Positions 9,954 through 23,642 of a stretch of DNA of 64,000 bases are shown here, piece by piece (positions within the stretch are counted from its first letter, which is position 1; the number at the start of each line of letters is the position of its first letter). The stretch is from Symsagittifera roscoffensis (lineage: Eukaryota; Xenacoelomorpha; Acoela; Convolutidae), in the NCBI RefSeq assembly GCF_963678635.1, contig NW_026970820.1, forward strand, positions 806,001-870,000, in the 5' to 3' direction. The translations under genes and the position numbers were made by a program. The notes below the pieces were generated by a model. That model was not told the DNA's origin. It worked only from the letters and a program-made list of their open reading frames with translations, and did not search any database.

Positions 9954-12173
9954 CACAATCAGGTACTAGTGGTGGATGTTTGTTTTTCGTATTTAGTCAA
10001 ACCAAAAGAGAGCGTGGTTATGCATCGACATAATGTGCTCAAGCAAATATGTGGACTTCTACGCATTCCCATTCGCAATGCGCCCTTCGGGCGCAAATGC
10101 CAATGCTCAATTAATTTTGCCAGGTGAAAAAATATATTAATTAAAAAGTTCTCCTAAACTTTATTTTCAACTACCACCAAAAAACGCAAAGACTTCAAGG
10201 TGTAAAACTATCAAATTTTGGCCAATACCGGGCTGGCAATGAGACTGATGTTGGCAAAAGTAAAATAGAAAATGAAGAAAATGGAAAGAAAAAAATTGTT
10301 GAAAATAAGAACGCAACATCAAAAACTTATTTGATCTCCGCTCAAATCATAATTCAGATCAGGCTGATTTCAGATTTTAAGCGTAGAATTAACGGTTACG
10401 GCTGCTCCCTCTACAGGTCCCAGAGGGACCGAGTGAGCATCCTACCTCGATCCAGGTTAACGGATAGTTGTTCTTAATTTTTCACAAAGTTTTTTTACAC
10501 TAATGCTTGTTTTCAATTCCTCATGAGAAGCTGTATTAATTTTAAAAAAATTGATTTTATTAATCAATGCTTCCAAGAACAACTGATGTTAGGTGGTTAC
10601 AAATGCGGTTGTTGAAAACTAGTAAGGGATAATGATGAGAAAAATTGTAAGTTTTCAAATGAATTGAAAAACGGTTTTTTTCCTTTGTTTCTTTTGTAAA
10701 TCGTTAGAAATGAATCATTTTTTTTTCAAGTTTTGCTCGCACCACCCACTGTTCTTAAGTAATGAAGATTCCTTCTCTAGCCGTTTATAACACTTTGGCA
10801 GAAAAAACATCAATATGATGTAAAATGTTTTAAAAAAGAGAAAAATTCAAAAATTATGTTTTTTTTTTAAAAATCAAAAAATTTGTAATTTTCAAAATTG
10901 AAAAAAAGTGAAAATTAATTGCATATTACGATTCACCGTACCCAACTTAGTGGGTCTAGCATTTTAAATTACCAAAAAATGTTGAAAATTGTAGATTTTA
11001 TGAAGTTTTCATTTTGGCTATTTTTCCTTTTCGCCTCCACTTAAGGCACCTTTGAGCCAACTTGAGAAACTGGAACCTAAACAAGCTATACAGATAGTCT
11101 GAATGAGCCATTTTCAGCGTGATAAAACCCCTGGAAGAAAAAAAACTGCAGAAAACAAAGGGAATTTTGAACTTTAACCTTTTTTCTTCTTCAAATGGCG
11201 ATACTTACAATAATTTTTCAGCTGAAAAGTTCAAAAAAAATCAAAAAATTCAAATTTTGAAAACATTTGTAAAAAAATCTCATCAGTCTGTTTATTGGAG
11301 TCTTCGAGGTTTTGGGAGACCTTATCTGGCGGCTAACAACAAGTGGGTCACTTATTTTAAAATTTTGAGAAAGGTCAAAAAAACCTGTTTTTACGATTTT
11401 TTAGACAGAAATCCGAAAGCAATATCTTGGCTTAAAACAAAAATGAGGGCCTAAAAATAGTACAAACAGTACTCCCACATAAAGTACATTAGGTTGGAAA
11501 CAAAAAATTGACTCTGATTCAAAAATCGTTTTTTAACTTTATTTCTGAACAAAAAATTGTAAAAAAATCAAAAACTTAAAAATTTTTTGAAAAAAATGAT
11601 TGTTTCGAAAAAGTGCCAATTTTCAGCTGAAACTTTTCATTTTAGCTAAAAAAGCCAGAGCAAGGCCCTTTAAGCTCAAATAAATAAATTAAGCAAATTA
11701 TTTTCAAGTTTTTTCGTTAAAGGCTTTTATTTTGAAAAAGTATTCAAAAATGGGTAAAAAAAAGTCAAAAAAATCAATTTTCTCAGATTCAAAAACCTCC
11801 ACCACCATGATGATTAGTTCGCTAGATAGGACTGCTGAAATCAATTTAGACGTATTTTCATAAGCATATCAAAATTTTTACTTATTTTTGAGAATTAAGC
11901 AAAATAAAAACTTTTCCCAAATTGGGCAAAAAGCCCAAATTAGCCCAAACACCTGTTAAAAATTGTTGGGTCGAAAAATCACAAAAGGAAACCCCTATTC
12001 ATTTGACATTTTAGGGCCGCATGCAAAAAATTAGACCATTCTAACCTGACAATTTCGAGAATCGACTTTTTTGCAAAATTTCTCTATAGTCCATTTGAGG
12101 GATATTACTTGTACCGGTGGGGGCCCCTACCCCACCTCAAAAAATTTTGTAATGCTGGAACGCGGCCACCTAG
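9954..12173 (+). mobile_element. Unit 5: family A, A2 5' end, alpha 3' end
   Basis: Complete, 2220 bp. Small hairpin 10079-10095, compound hairpin 10400-10442, terminal hairpin 12116-12136. It has CTCAAATCATAATTC upstream of the compound hairpin, a variant shared with unit 18. A frame of 111 codons at 11119-11454 lies in the A/T-rich body and is not supported as a gene. Confidence 0.9.
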
Positions 12174-14393
12174 CACAATCAGGTACTAGTGTTTTATTTT
12201 TTTTTTCGTATTTTGTCGAACCAAAAGAGAGTCTCGTCAAGCATCGACATCATGTGGTCAAGCAAATACCTGGACTTCTACGCATTCCCTTTAGCAATGC
12301 GCCCTTTGGGCGCAAATGCCAATGCTCAATTAATTTTGCCAGGTGAAAAAATGAATTAATTAAAAAAATTCGGATATATTTTACTTTAAACTACCACCAA
12401 ACAACGCAAAACTTTCAAAGTGTAAGACAATCAAAATTATGCCATTACCGGACATGCAGTGAGACTGGTTTTGGCAAAAGTAAAATAGAATATGTAGAAA
12501 AAAGAAAGTAAAGAATTGTTCAAAAAAAGAACGCAACATCTGATATTTATTTGATATCCGCTAATGACAAAATTATGATTAGCCTGATTTCAGATTAAAG
12601 CGTACAATTTAAGGTTACGGCTGCTCCCTCTAACGGTCCCAGAGGGACCAAGTGAGCATCCTACCTCGATCCAGGACAACGGATAGTTGTTTTTAATTTT
12701 TCATGAAATTTATTTTTCTTTAATGCTTGTTTTTGATTTTCTCATGAGAAGCTGTATGATTTAAAAAAAATTGATTTCATTAAGCAATGGTTCTAAGAAC
12801 AACTGACGTTAGGGGCTTACAAATACGGTTGGTGAAAACTGGTAAGGGATAATGTTGAGAAAAATTGTAAGCTTTCAAGAAATTTAAAAAAAACAGTTTT
12901 TTTTCTTCTTTTTTTGTTAAATCAGGAGAAATCAATCAAATTTTTTAAATTTTACCTTAAAATAACTATTATTTTTAAGTAATGAAGATTCCTGTTCTAG
13001 CCTTTTATATTACGTTGGCAGAAAAAAACATCAAAATGTTTGAAAATGTTTTAAAAAAGAGAAAAAATTAAAAATTATGTTTTTTTTGTAAAATCAAAAA
13101 CTTGTAATTTTCAAAATTGAAAAAAAGTGAAAACTAATTTTTTATTACGATTCAGCGTACCCAATTTACTGGGTCTAGCATTTTAAATTACCAAAAAACG
13201 TTGAAAATTGTAGATTTTATGAAGTTTTCATTTTGGCTATTTTTCCTTGTCGCCTCCACTTAAGGCACCTTTGAGCCAAGTTGAGAAAGTGGAAACTAAA
13301 CAAGCTATACAGAAAAACTGAATGAGCCATTTTCAGCGTGATAACACGCCTGGAAGAAGAAAAAAACTCCAGAAAAGAAAGAAAATTTTGAAGTTTAACC
13401 TTTTTTCTTCTTCAAATGGCGATACTTAGAATAATTTTTCAGCTGAAAAGTTCAAAAAAAATCAAAAAATTCAATTTTTGAAAAAATTTTAAAAAAATCT
13501 CATCATTCTGTTTAGTGGAGTCTTCGAGGTTTTGGGAGACCTTATCTAGCGGCTAACAACAAGTGCATCACTAATTTTAAAACTTTGAGAAAATTCAAAA
13601 AAACATGTTTTTTCGATTTTTTTGACAGAATTCCGGAAGCAATATCTTGGCTAAAAACGAAAATGAGGGCCTAAAAATAGTACAAACAGTACTCCCACAT
13701 AAAGTACATTAGGTTAGAAACAAAAAATTGACTCTGACTAAAAAATCGTTTTTTAACTTTATTTCTGAACAAAAAATTGTAAAAAAATTAAAAATTTAAA
13801 AATTTTTTGAAAAAAATGATTGTTTTGAAAAAGTGCCAATTTTTAGCTTAAACTTTTTATTTTAGCTAAGAAAACCAGAGCAATGCCCTTTAACCTCAAA
13901 TAATTTAATTAAGCAAATTATTTTCAAGTTTTTTCGTTAAAGGCTTTTATTTTGAGAAAGTATTCAAAAATGGGTTAAAAAAAGTCAAAAAAATCAATTT
14001 TCTCAAATTCAAAAACCTCCAACACCATGATGATTAGTTCGCTAGATAGGACTGCTGAAACCAATTTAGACGTATTTTCATAAGCATATCAAAATTTTTA
14101 CTTATTTTTGAGAATTAAGCAAAATAAAAACTTTTCCAAAATTGGGCAAAAAGCCCAAATTAGCCCAAACACCTGTTAAAAATTGTTGGGTCAAAAAATT
14201 ACAAAAGAAAACCCCTATTCATTTGACATTTTAGGGCCGCATGCAAAAAATTAGACCATTCTAACCTGACAATTTCGAGAATCGACTTTTTTGCAAAATT
14301 TCTCTATAGTCCATTTGAGGGATATTACTTGTACCGGTGGGGGCCCCTACCCCACCTCAAAAAATTTTGTAATGCTGGAACGCGGCCACCTAG
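12174..14393 (+). mobile_element. Unit 6: family A, A2 5' end, alpha 3' end, diverged 5' third
   Basis: Complete, 2220 bp. It is the most diverged A copy in its first 600 bp. Small hairpin 12298-12314 with loop TTT; compound hairpin 12619-12661 with the GAG arm changed to AAG; terminal hairpin 14336-14356. A stop codon (GAT TAA) interrupts the frame that is open through the compound hairpin in other copies. Confidence 0.9.
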
Positions 14394-16597
14394 CACCCTC
14401 AAGGTCACGTGACTTACTTTTGTTTTTGGTATTTTCTGAAACCAAAACAATAAGGTCATGCGCCAATATCATGGCCTCAAGCAAAGACGTCGGACTCTAC
14501 GCATTCACATTAGCCTTGCGCCATTCGGGCGCAAATGCCAATGCTCAATTAATTTTGCCAGGTGAAAATTTTTCAAAGGAAAATGCTGATAAATTTTAAC
14601 TGAAACTACCACCAAAAAAAACCAAAGATATCAAAGTGTGAAACAATCAAGTTTTTGCTAATACCGGGCATGCAGTGAGACTGATTTCGGCAAAAATAAA
14701 ATGGAAAATGAAGGAAATGGAAAGAAAAAAATTGTTCAAAATAAGAACGCAACTTCAAAAACTTATTTGATCTCCGCTAATGTCATAATTCCGATCAGGC
14801 TGATTTCAGATTTTAAGCGTCGAATTTACGGTTACGGCTGCTCCCTCTACAGGTCCCAGAGGGACCGAGTGAGCATCCTACCTCGATCCAGGATAACGGA
14901 TAGTTGTTTTCAATTTTTCACAAAGTTTTTTTCACTAATGCTTGTTTTCAATTCCTCATGAGAAGCTGTATAATTTTTTAAAAAATTAATTTTATTAATC
15001 AATGCTTCCAAGAACAACTGTTGTTAGGGGGTTACAAATGCGGTTGGTGAAAACTAGTAAGGGATAATGATGAGAAAAATTGTAAGTTTTCAAATGAATT
15101 TAAAAACAGTTTTTTTCTTTTTTCTTTTGTAAATCGGGAGAAATGAATCACTTTTTTTTGTTTTCCTCGCACCACTCACTGTTCTTAAGTAATGAAGATT
15201 CCTGTTCTAGCCGTTTATTACACTTTGGCAGAAACAACATCAATAGATGTAAAATGTTTAAAAAAAAAAATTAAAAATTATGTTTTTTTTTTAAAAAAGT
15301 CAAAAATTTGTAATTTTCAAAATTGAAAAAAAGTGAAAATTAATTGCGTATTACGATTCAGCGTACCCAACTTAGTGGGTCTAGCATTTTAAATTACCAA
15401 AAAATGTTGAAAATTGTAGATTTTATGAAGTTTTCATTCTGGCTATGTTTCCTTGTCGCCTCCACTTAAGGCACCTTTGAGCCAACTTGAGAAACTGGAA
15501 CCTAAACAAGCTAAGCAGATAGTCTGAATGAGCCATTTTTAGCTTGATAACACGCCTGGAAGAAAAAAAAATCCAGAAAAGAAAGAAAATTTTGAACTTT
15601 AACCTTTTTTTCTTCTTCAAATGGCGATACTTAGAATAATTTTTCAGCTGAAAAGTTCAAAAAAAATCGAAAAATTCGAATTTTGAAAAATTTTTAAAAA
15701 AATCTCATCACTCTGTTTATTGGAGTCTTCGAGGTTTTTGGAGACCTTATCTGGCGACTAACAACAAGTGGATCACTTATTTTAAAATTTTGAGAAAGGT
15801 CAAAAAAACATGTTTTTTCGACTTTTTTCACAGAATTCCGAAAGCAATATCTTGGCTAAAAACAAGAATGAGGGCCTAAAATTAGTACAAACAGTACTCC
15901 CACATAAGGTATATTAGGGTGGAAACAAAAAATTTACTCTGACTCAATAATCGTTTTTTAACTTTATTTCTGAACAAGAAATTGAAAAGAAATCAAAAAC
16001 TTAAAATTTTTTTGAAAAAAATGATTTTTTTTTAAAAGTGCCAATTTTTAGCTGAAACTTTTCATTTTAGCTAAGAAAACCAGAGCAATGCCCTTTAAGC
16101 TCAATTAAATTAATATAGCAAATTGTTTTCAAGTTTTTTCGTTAAAAGCTTTCATTTTGAAAGAGTAGTCAAAATTGGGTAAAAAAAAGTCAAAAAAATC
16201 AATTTTCTCTGATTCAAAAACCTCCACCACCATGATAATTAGTTCGTTAGATAGGACTCCTAAGATCAATTTAGACTTACTTTCATAAAAATATCAAAAT
16301 TTTTACTTATTTTTGAGAATTAAGCAAAATAAAAATTTTTCCCAAATTGGGCAAAAAGCCCAAATTAGCCCAAACACCTGTTAAAAATTGTTGGGTCAAA
16401 AAATCACAAAAGGAAACCCCTATTCGTTTGACATTTTAGGGCCGCATGCAAAAAATTAGACCAATCTAACCTGACAATTTCGAGAATCAACTTTTTTGTC
16501 AAAATTCTCTAAAGACCAATTTAGGGAGATTACTTGTACCGGTGGGGGCCCTACCCCACCTAAAAAATTTTTGAAATGCTGGAACGCGGCCACCTAG
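14394..16597 (+). mobile_element. Unit 7: family A, A1 5' end, beta 3' end
   Basis: Complete, 2204 bp. The first 150 bp carry the AAGACGTCGGACT variant shared with units 8, 10, 13 and 17. The second half is shared with unit 4. Small hairpin 14517-14533 has one lost pair (GCGCCA); compound hairpin 14836-14878; terminal hairpin 16541-16560. Confidence 0.9.
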
Positions 16598-18807
16598 CAC
16601 CCTCAAGGTCACGTGACTTATTTTTGTTTTTCGTATTTTCTGAAACCAAAACATTAAGGTCATGCGTCCATATCATGGCCTCAAGCAAAGACGTCGGACT
16701 CTACGCATTCCCATTTGCAATGCGCCCTTGGGGCGCAAATGCCAATGCTCAATTAATTTTGCCAGGTGAAAATTTTTCAAAGGAAAATTCTGATAAATTT
16801 TAACTTAAACTACCACCAAAAAAACCAAAGATATCAAAGTGTGAAACAATCATGTTTTGCTAATACCGGGCATGCAGTGAGACTGATTTTGGCAAAAATA
16901 AAATGGAAAATGAAGGAAATGGAAAGAAAAAATTTGTTCAAAATAAGAACGCAACATAAAAAACTTATTTGATTTCCGCTAATGTCATAATTCCGATCAG
17001 GCTGATTTCAGATTTTAAGCATAGAATTTTACGGTTACGGCTGCTCCCTCTACAGGTCCCAGAGGGACCGAGTGAGCATCCTACCTCGATCCAGGACAAC
17101 GGATAGTTGTTTTTAATTTTTCATAAAATTTATTTTTCTTTAATGCTTGTTTTCATTTTCTCATGAGAAGCTGTATGATTTTAAAAAAAATTGATTTCAT
17201 TAAGCAATGGTTCTAAGAACAACTGACGTTAGGCGCTTACAAATACGGTTGGTGAAAACTGGTAAAGGATAATGTTGAGAAAAATTGTAAGCTTTCAAGA
17301 AAATTAAAAAAACAGTTTTTTTCTTTTTTTTCTTTTGTAAGTCGGGAGAAATCATTAAGTTTTTTTAAATTTTCCTCGCACCACCCACTGCTCTTAAGTA
17401 GTGAAGATTCATATTCTAGCCATTTATAACATTTTGGCCGAAAAAACATCAATATGTTGTAAAATGTTTTAAAATAGAGAAAAATTAAAAATTATCTTTT
17501 TTTTCGAAAAAATCAAAATTTAGTTATTTTCAAAAATGTAAAAAAGTGAAAAACAATTGCATATTACGATTCACCGTACCCAAATTAGTGGGTCTAGTAT
17601 TTTAAATTATCAAAAAATGTTGAAAATTGTGGATTTTATGAAGTTTTCATTCTGGCTATTTTTCCTTGTTGCCTCCACTTAAGGCACCTTTGAGCCAACT
17701 TGAGAAACTGGAGCCTAAACAAGCTATACAGATAGTCTGAATGAGCCATTTTCAGCGTGATAACACGCCTGGAAGAAAAAAACTCCAGAAAAGAAAGAAA
17801 ACTTTGAACTTTAACCTTTTTTCTTCTTCAAATGGAGATACTTAGAATAATTTTTCAGCCGAAAAGTTCAAAAAAAATCAAAAAATTCAAATTTCGAAGA
17901 AATTAAAAAAAATCTCATCAGTCTGTTCATTGGAGTCTTCGATGTTCTGGGAGACCTTATCTGGCGACTAACAACAAGTGGATCACTTATTTTAAAATTT
18001 TGAGAAAGGTCAAAAAAACATGTTTTTTCGACTTTTTTGACAGAATTTCGAAAGCAATATCTTGGCTAAAAACAAGAATGAGGGCCTAAAATTAGTACAA
18101 ACAGTACTCCCAAATAAGGTACACTACGTTGGAAACAAAAAATTTACTCTGACTCAAAAATCGTTTTTTAACTTTATTTCTGAACAAGAAATTGAAAAGA
18201 AATCAAAAATTTAAAAATTTTTTGAAAAAAATGATTGTTTTGAAAAATTGCCAAATTTTAGCTGAAACTTTTCATTTTAGCTAATAAAGCCAGAGCAATG
18301 CCCTTTAAGCACAAATAATTTAATTATGCAAATTATTTTCAAGTTTTTTCGTTAAAGCCTTTTATTTTGAAAAAGTATTCAAAAATGGGTAAAAAAAAGT
18401 TAAAAAAATCAATTTTCTCCGATTCAAAAACCTCCACTACCATGATGATTAGTGCGTTAGATAGGACTGCTGAGATCAATTTAGACGTATTTTCATAATT
18501 ATATCAAAATTTTTATTTATTTTTGAGAATTAAGCAAAATAAAAACTTTTCTTAAATTGGGCAAAAAGCCCAAATTAGCCCAAACACCTGTTAAAAATTG
18601 TTGGGTCGAAAAATCACAAAAGGAAACCCCTATTCGTTTGACATTTTAGGGCCGCATGCAAAAAATTAGACCAATCTAACCTGACAATTTCGAGAATCAA
18701 CTTTTTTGTCAAAATTCTCTAAAGACCAATTTAGGGAGATTACTTGTACCGGTGGGGGCCCTACCCCACCTAAAAAATTTTTGAAATGCTGGAACGCGGC
18801 CACCTAG
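16598..18807 (+). mobile_element. Unit 8: family A, A1 5' end, beta 3' end
   Basis: Complete, 2210 bp. Small hairpin 16721-16737 with loop TTG, compound hairpin 17039-17081, terminal hairpin 18751-18770. Its CTAG at 18807 is followed directly by a B unit, the first change of family in the window. Confidence 0.9.
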
Positions 18808-18886
18808 GGGTGCTTAACCATCCCCACCCACCCGACCGAAACTATTGACCATTCCTAATGATCCAATCGGGCTTCAATCACTTTTT

Positions 18887-18909
18887 TTTCCGTTGAGTAG
18901 TAACGGAAA
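18887..18909 (+). other. Small hairpin TTTCCGTT/AACGGAAA near the 5' end of family B
   Basis: Perfect 8-bp stem around loop GAGTAGT at about +80. The other B units have TTTTCG...CGAAAA here (46780-46805 in unit 22): relative to this copy, the C-G pair inside the arm has become T-A on both sides, which keeps pairing. Confidence 0.6.
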
Positions 18910-19250
18910 GCGATTTAAGACAACCAAATTTCTTTAAAAACTGATGAAGCAGGTTTTCACTGAGCTACATATCCAATATTGGTAACGTGCCTTTTATATC
19001 TGAAACCCCCTCTCGCAAAAACCCCAATAAAGCGAAAATTTACCCCATTTTTTCTGTGTTTGCTGGCCACATTTTTGATCTGGCTCTGGTCATGACGTTG
19101 TTTAACTTATAATCTTCCAAGACATTTTTTCTACAATCAAATATTTTGAAGAGTGCCAACAAAAGGAGACTGCCAACACAACAGCTCTGCCCAAAGTAGT
19201 GTAAGAAAAATGAACAGCTAGAATCTATTTTTTTTGTCTTTGGTTGTTCT

Positions 19251-19293
19251 GGATGCTCCCCACATGGGACCACATGGGTCCCAGGGAGCATCC
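19251..19293 (+). other. Compound hairpin of family B (inner order GGGACC...GGTCCC)
   Basis: 43 nt. Perfect 10-bp outer stem GGATGCTCCC/GGGAGCATCC, a 5-nt bulge CACAT on the left and a single A on the right, then inner stem GGGACC/GGTCCC around ACATG. Other B copies: 47140-47182, 54378-54420, 56676-56718 and 61180-61222 (loop ACAGG). At +432 to +443 in all. Confidence 0.85.
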
Positions 19294-19406
19294 CATAAGG
19301 ATTAAAGCAAACGTGCAACAATTATTTACCCGCAAATTAGGGTCACTATTGCGGTTCAACAATCTGTATTTGAAAAAAAAAATGATTCAGAGAACAGTTC
19401 AGCGCT

Positions 19407-20974
19407 GCATGCAAAAAATAAGAGCAATCTCACGCATGGGTTTCTGAAATTACTTAATTAAAAATAAAATTATTCAGAATGTGTAGTAGCCTTTAGCATA
19501 AAATCCAATTAGAAAAAAGTGAAACCTCAACTTTTTATCCAATTTTGACAATTTAATACTCTATAATCAATAAATTGTCAATGGGGAAATCAAATATGCT
19601 ATCAAAAGTCACTTTTTCTCACTTTTGAACTTTTTTTGTTTATTTCTGATAAAAAATGTTGAGTCAGAAACGATCAAAATCAATTTTTTCCAAAAAGTCA
19701 AAAAAAGTTGTTCCAACCAATTTATTTCACTGAGCCACACTTTATGAACCTCTTCAGAAAGGTTTTCATAACCATAGCCGTAAAGTTCCCATATTTAGAG
19801 AAAAGGCGAAATAACACCTTTTTGGTTGTATCAAAAAAAATAGAAAAACCGGATAAAGTGGTCTTCAAACCTTTAGGATCAAAATGTGACCTCAATAATG
19901 TATGATTGCAGTGTCAATTTAGGGTCGCATGCTAAATTATAGAACAGTTTTGCGAGCGGACTATGAGAAAGAGACTTTTTTTTCGGAATTTGGCTATTAG
20001 TATTTGTAGTAATATAGTAGTAAGTGGCCACAGAAAAAAAAAGTAAAAACCACAATTTTTAACCATTTTTGATAATTTAATACTCTATACCTACAAAATC
20101 GACTATGGCAAGCTCAAATATGCCATCAAACCTCACTTTTTATCACTTTTGAACAATTTCATTTTTTTGATAAAAAATGTTGAGTCAGAAACGTTAAAAA
20201 TCATTTGTTTTTAAAAAGTCAGATAAAGATGGTCCAATCGATACATTTAACTGAGCCGAACTTTATGAACCTGTTAAGAATGGTTTTCTTGACCAAAGAC
20301 GTAAAATTTACCCATTTTGAGAAAAGTCGAAAAAACACCTTTTTGGTTAACGCTAAAAAGTGGAAAAAGTGGGGAAAATGATCCTAAAAATAAAACCAAG
20401 GAAAAGTGGCATTAACAAACTGCCATTATCTCGTCAATTCTTGGCCGCATGCGAAAAATTGTGAAGATTAAACGAGTCTTTACTGAGGACGAAACTTTTT
20501 TTTAGGAATTTGCCTATTAGTATTTGTAGTAGTATAGTAGTAACTGACAATAGGAAAAAAATTCGTAAAAACCACAATTTTTAACCAATTTTGATAATTT
20601 AAAACTCAATACCTACTAAATCGACTATGGCAAGCTCAAATAAGCCATCGAAACTCACTTTTTCTCACTTTGGAACAATTTTATTTTTTTGATAAAAAAT
20701 GTTGAGTCAGAAACGTGAAAAATCATTTTTTTTCAGAAAGTCAAAAAAAGTTGTTCCAATCGATACATTTCACTGAGCCACACTTTATGAACCTGTTTAG
20801 AAAGGTTTTCATGGCCAAAGACGTAAAATTTACCCATTTTGAGAAAAGTCGAAAAAACACGTTTTTGGTTAACGCGAAAAAGTGGAAAAAGTGGGAAAAA
20901 TGGTCTTAAAAACAAAACCATGGAAAAGTGGCACTAACAAATTGTCCTTATCTCGTCAATTCAGGGCCGCATGC
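19407..20974 (+). repeat. Three ~520-bp subrepeats in unit 9
   Basis: GCATGC at 19407, 19927, 20447 and 20969 sets a 520-522 bp period. Each monomer runs through GTTGAGTCAGAAAC, a TTATGAACCTGTT stretch and GTGGAAAAAGTGGG before the next GCATGC. Confidence 0.8.
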
Positions 20975-21065
20975 AAAAAATTGGAAAGATTGAACCTGAC
21001 GTTTTTGAGAACTCGATTTATTTTCCGAAAAGGACAGGGTATATATTGAAAAAAATTTTTTGCCC

Positions 21066-21087
21066 GGAAGGGGCCCCTACCCCTTCC
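21066..21087 (+). other. Terminal 3' hairpin of families B and C
   Basis: Perfect 8-bp stem GGAAGGGG/CCCCTTCC around loop CCCCTA, followed by 33-35 nt to CTAG. Same structure in units 21 (46648, loop CCCCTT), 22 (48951), 23 (51413), 24 (53888, loop CCCCTT), 25 (56189), 26 (58478) and 28 (62991). Confidence 0.82.
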
Positions 21088-21122
21088 TAATCGCTTTTTG
21101 CGCCCGACGCGCGTCCATCTAG

Positions 21123-23330
21123 CACCCTCAAGGTCACGTGACTTAATTTTGTTTTTGGTTTTTTCTGAAACCAAAACAATAAGGTCATGCGCCAATATCA
21201 TGGCCTCAAGCAAAGACGTCGGACTCGACGCATTCACATTAGCCTTGCGCCCTTCGGGCGCAAATGCCAATGCTCAATTAATTTTGCCACGTGAAAAAAT
21301 TTTTAAGGAAAAATTCTGATAAAATTTAACTTAAACTACCACGAAAGAACGCAAAGATTTCAAAGTGTGAAACAATCAAGTTTTTGCTAATACCGGGCAT
21401 GCAGTGAGACTGATTTCGGCAAAAATAAAATGAAAATTGAAGGAAATGGAAAGAAAAAAATTGTTCAAAAAAGAACGCAACATCAAAAACTTATTTGATG
21501 TCCGCTAATGTCATAATTCCGATCAGGCTGATTTCAGATTTTAAGCGCAGATTTTACGGTTACGGCTGCTCCCTCTACAGGTCCCAGAGGGACCGAGTGA
21601 GCATCCTACCTCGATCCAGGATAACGGACAGTTGTTTTTAATTTTTCACAAATTTTTTTTCACTAATGCTTGTTTTCAATTCCTCATGAGAAGCTGTATA
21701 AATTTTTTAAAAAAATGATTTTTTTTATCAAGGCTTCCAAGAACAACTGATGTTAGGCGGTTACAAATGCGGTTGGTGAAAACTAGTAAGGGATAATGAT
21801 GAGAAAAATTGTAAGTTTTCAAATGAATTTAAAAACAGTTTTTTTTCTTTTTTCTTTTGTAAATCGGGAGAAATGAATCAGTTTTTTTAAGTTTTCCTCG
21901 CACCACCCACTGTTCATAAGTAATGAAGATTCCTGTTCTAGCCGTTTATAAAACTTTGGCAGAAAAAACATCAGAATGATGTAAAATGTTTTAAAAAAAA
22001 TAAAAATTTAAAAATTATGTTTAAAAAAAAAATCAAAAACTTGTAATTTTCAAAATTGAAAAAAAGTTAAAATTAATTGCATATTACGATTCAGCGTACC
22101 CAACTTAGTGGGTCTAGCATTTTAAATTACCAAAAAATGTTGAAAATTGTAGATTTTATGAAGTTTTCATTTTGGCTATTTTTCCTTGTCGCCTCCACTT
22201 GAGTCACCTTTGAGCCAACTTGAGAAAGTGGAACGTAAACAAGCTGCACAGATGGTCAAAGTGAGCCATTTTCAGCGTGATAACACGCCTGGAAGAAAAA
22301 AAACTCCAGAAAAGAAAGAAAATTATGAACTTTAACCTTTTTTCTTCTTCAAATGGCGATACTTAGAATAATTTTTCAGCTGAAAAGTTCAAAAAAAATC
22401 AAAAAATTCAAATTTTGAAAAAATTTATAAAAAAATCTCATCAGTCTGTTTATTGGAGTCTTCGAGGTTTTGAGAGACCTCATCTGGCGGCTAACAACAA
22501 GTGGATCACTTATTTTAAAATTTTGAGAAAGGTCAAAAAAACATGTTTTTTGATTTTTTTGACAGAATTCCGAAAGCAATATCTTGGCTAAAAACAAGAT
22601 TGAGGGCCTAAAATTAGTACAAACAGTACTCCCACATAAGGTTTATTAGGTTGGAAACAAAAAATTTACTCTGACTCAAAAATCGTTTTTTAACTTTATT
22701 TCTGAACAAGAAATTGAAAAGAAATGAAAAACTTAAAAATTTTTTGAAAAAAAAGATTGTTTTGAAAAAGTGCCAATTTTTAGCTGAAACTTTTCATTTT
22801 AGCTAATAAAGCCAGAGCAATGCCCTTTAAGCTCAAATAAATTAATTAAGCAAATTATTTTCAAGTTTTTTCGTTAAAGCCTTTTATTTTGAAAAAGTAT
22901 TCAAAAATGGGTAAAAAAAAGTCAAAAAAATCAATTTTCTCCGATTCAAAAACCTCCACTACCATGATGATTAGTTCGTTAGATAGGACTGCTGAGATCA
23001 ATTTAGACGTATTTTCATAAGTATATCAAAATTTTTATTTATTTTTGAGAATTAAGCAAAATAAAAACTTTTCCCAAATTGGGCAAAAAGCCCAAATTAG
23101 CCCAAACACCTGTTAAAAATTGTTGGGTCAAAAAATCACAAAAGGAAACCCCTATTCGTTTGCCATTTTAGGGCCGCATGCAAAAAATTAGACCAATCTA
23201 ACCTGACAATTTCGAGAATCGACTTTTTTGCAAAATTTCTCTATAGTCCATTTGAGGGATATTACTTGTACCGGTGGGGGCCCCTACCCCACCTCAAAAA
23301 ATTTTGTAATGCTGGAACGCGGCCACCTAG
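21123..23330 (+). mobile_element. Unit 10: family A, A1 5' end, alpha 3' end
   Basis: Complete, 2208 bp. Nearly identical to unit 13, although its neighbours differ (B before, D after). Small hairpin 21246-21262, compound hairpin 21564-21606, terminal hairpin 23273-23293. It shares the CTGCACAGATGGTC variant with units 0, 13 and 27. Confidence 0.9.
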
Positions 23331-23429
23331 AGGTTTTTGTGGCCCCGCTAAATCAGTGACTCTAGACAAGTAGGTTCCGCGAGAGGGGGGGAGCTAGAGC
23401 AGGGGAACGCTAAACGCACTCGCAAAAAG

Positions 23430-23455
23430 GAGCACCCTCCGGGTGCTCTTTTTTT
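23430..23455 (+). other. Terminator-like hairpin plus T7 near the 5' end of family D
   Basis: GAGCACCC-TCC-GGGTGCTC (8 bp), extended by a G-T wobble and A5/T5 pairing, then a T-run. It looks like a rho-independent terminator, but the context is not bacterial. The loop TCC makes it the D version of the CCC-TNC-GGG hairpin of A and C. A run of T could also stop RNA polymerase III. Confidence 0.7.
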
Positions 23456-23642
23456 GCTCGAAAGTCTTGTGAAACGATTTGGATCTGTAAGTATTGGTAG
23501 CAGTTACACATAAAACTTTCTGCATCTTTGTGCTCATAGTCACAAGTGGTTTTCGACAGCTTCTTTAAAACAAGTTTGACATGATCTATCTCTAAATTAG
23601 CCTAAATAAAGAGATTTTAGTTTTTTCAATGATTCTTGAAGA

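Larger units (their letters stand above)
18808..21122 (+). mobile_element. Unit 9: family B, diverged subtype
   Basis: Complete, 2315 bp. It starts GGGTGCTTAACCAT then CCCCACCCACCCGACC. Small hairpin 18887-18909, compound hairpin 19251-19293, four GCATGC phases (19407, 19927, 20447, 20969), terminal hairpin 21066-21087, then 35 nt to CTAG with the variant GCGCGTCCATCTAG. It is clearly more diverged than the four B units after 46 kb. Confidence 0.88.

Noticed and set aside
18940..18960. CTGATGA near the start of unit 9, resembling a hammerhead ribozyme core
   Set aside because: No GAAA core segment with the required flanking stems follows.
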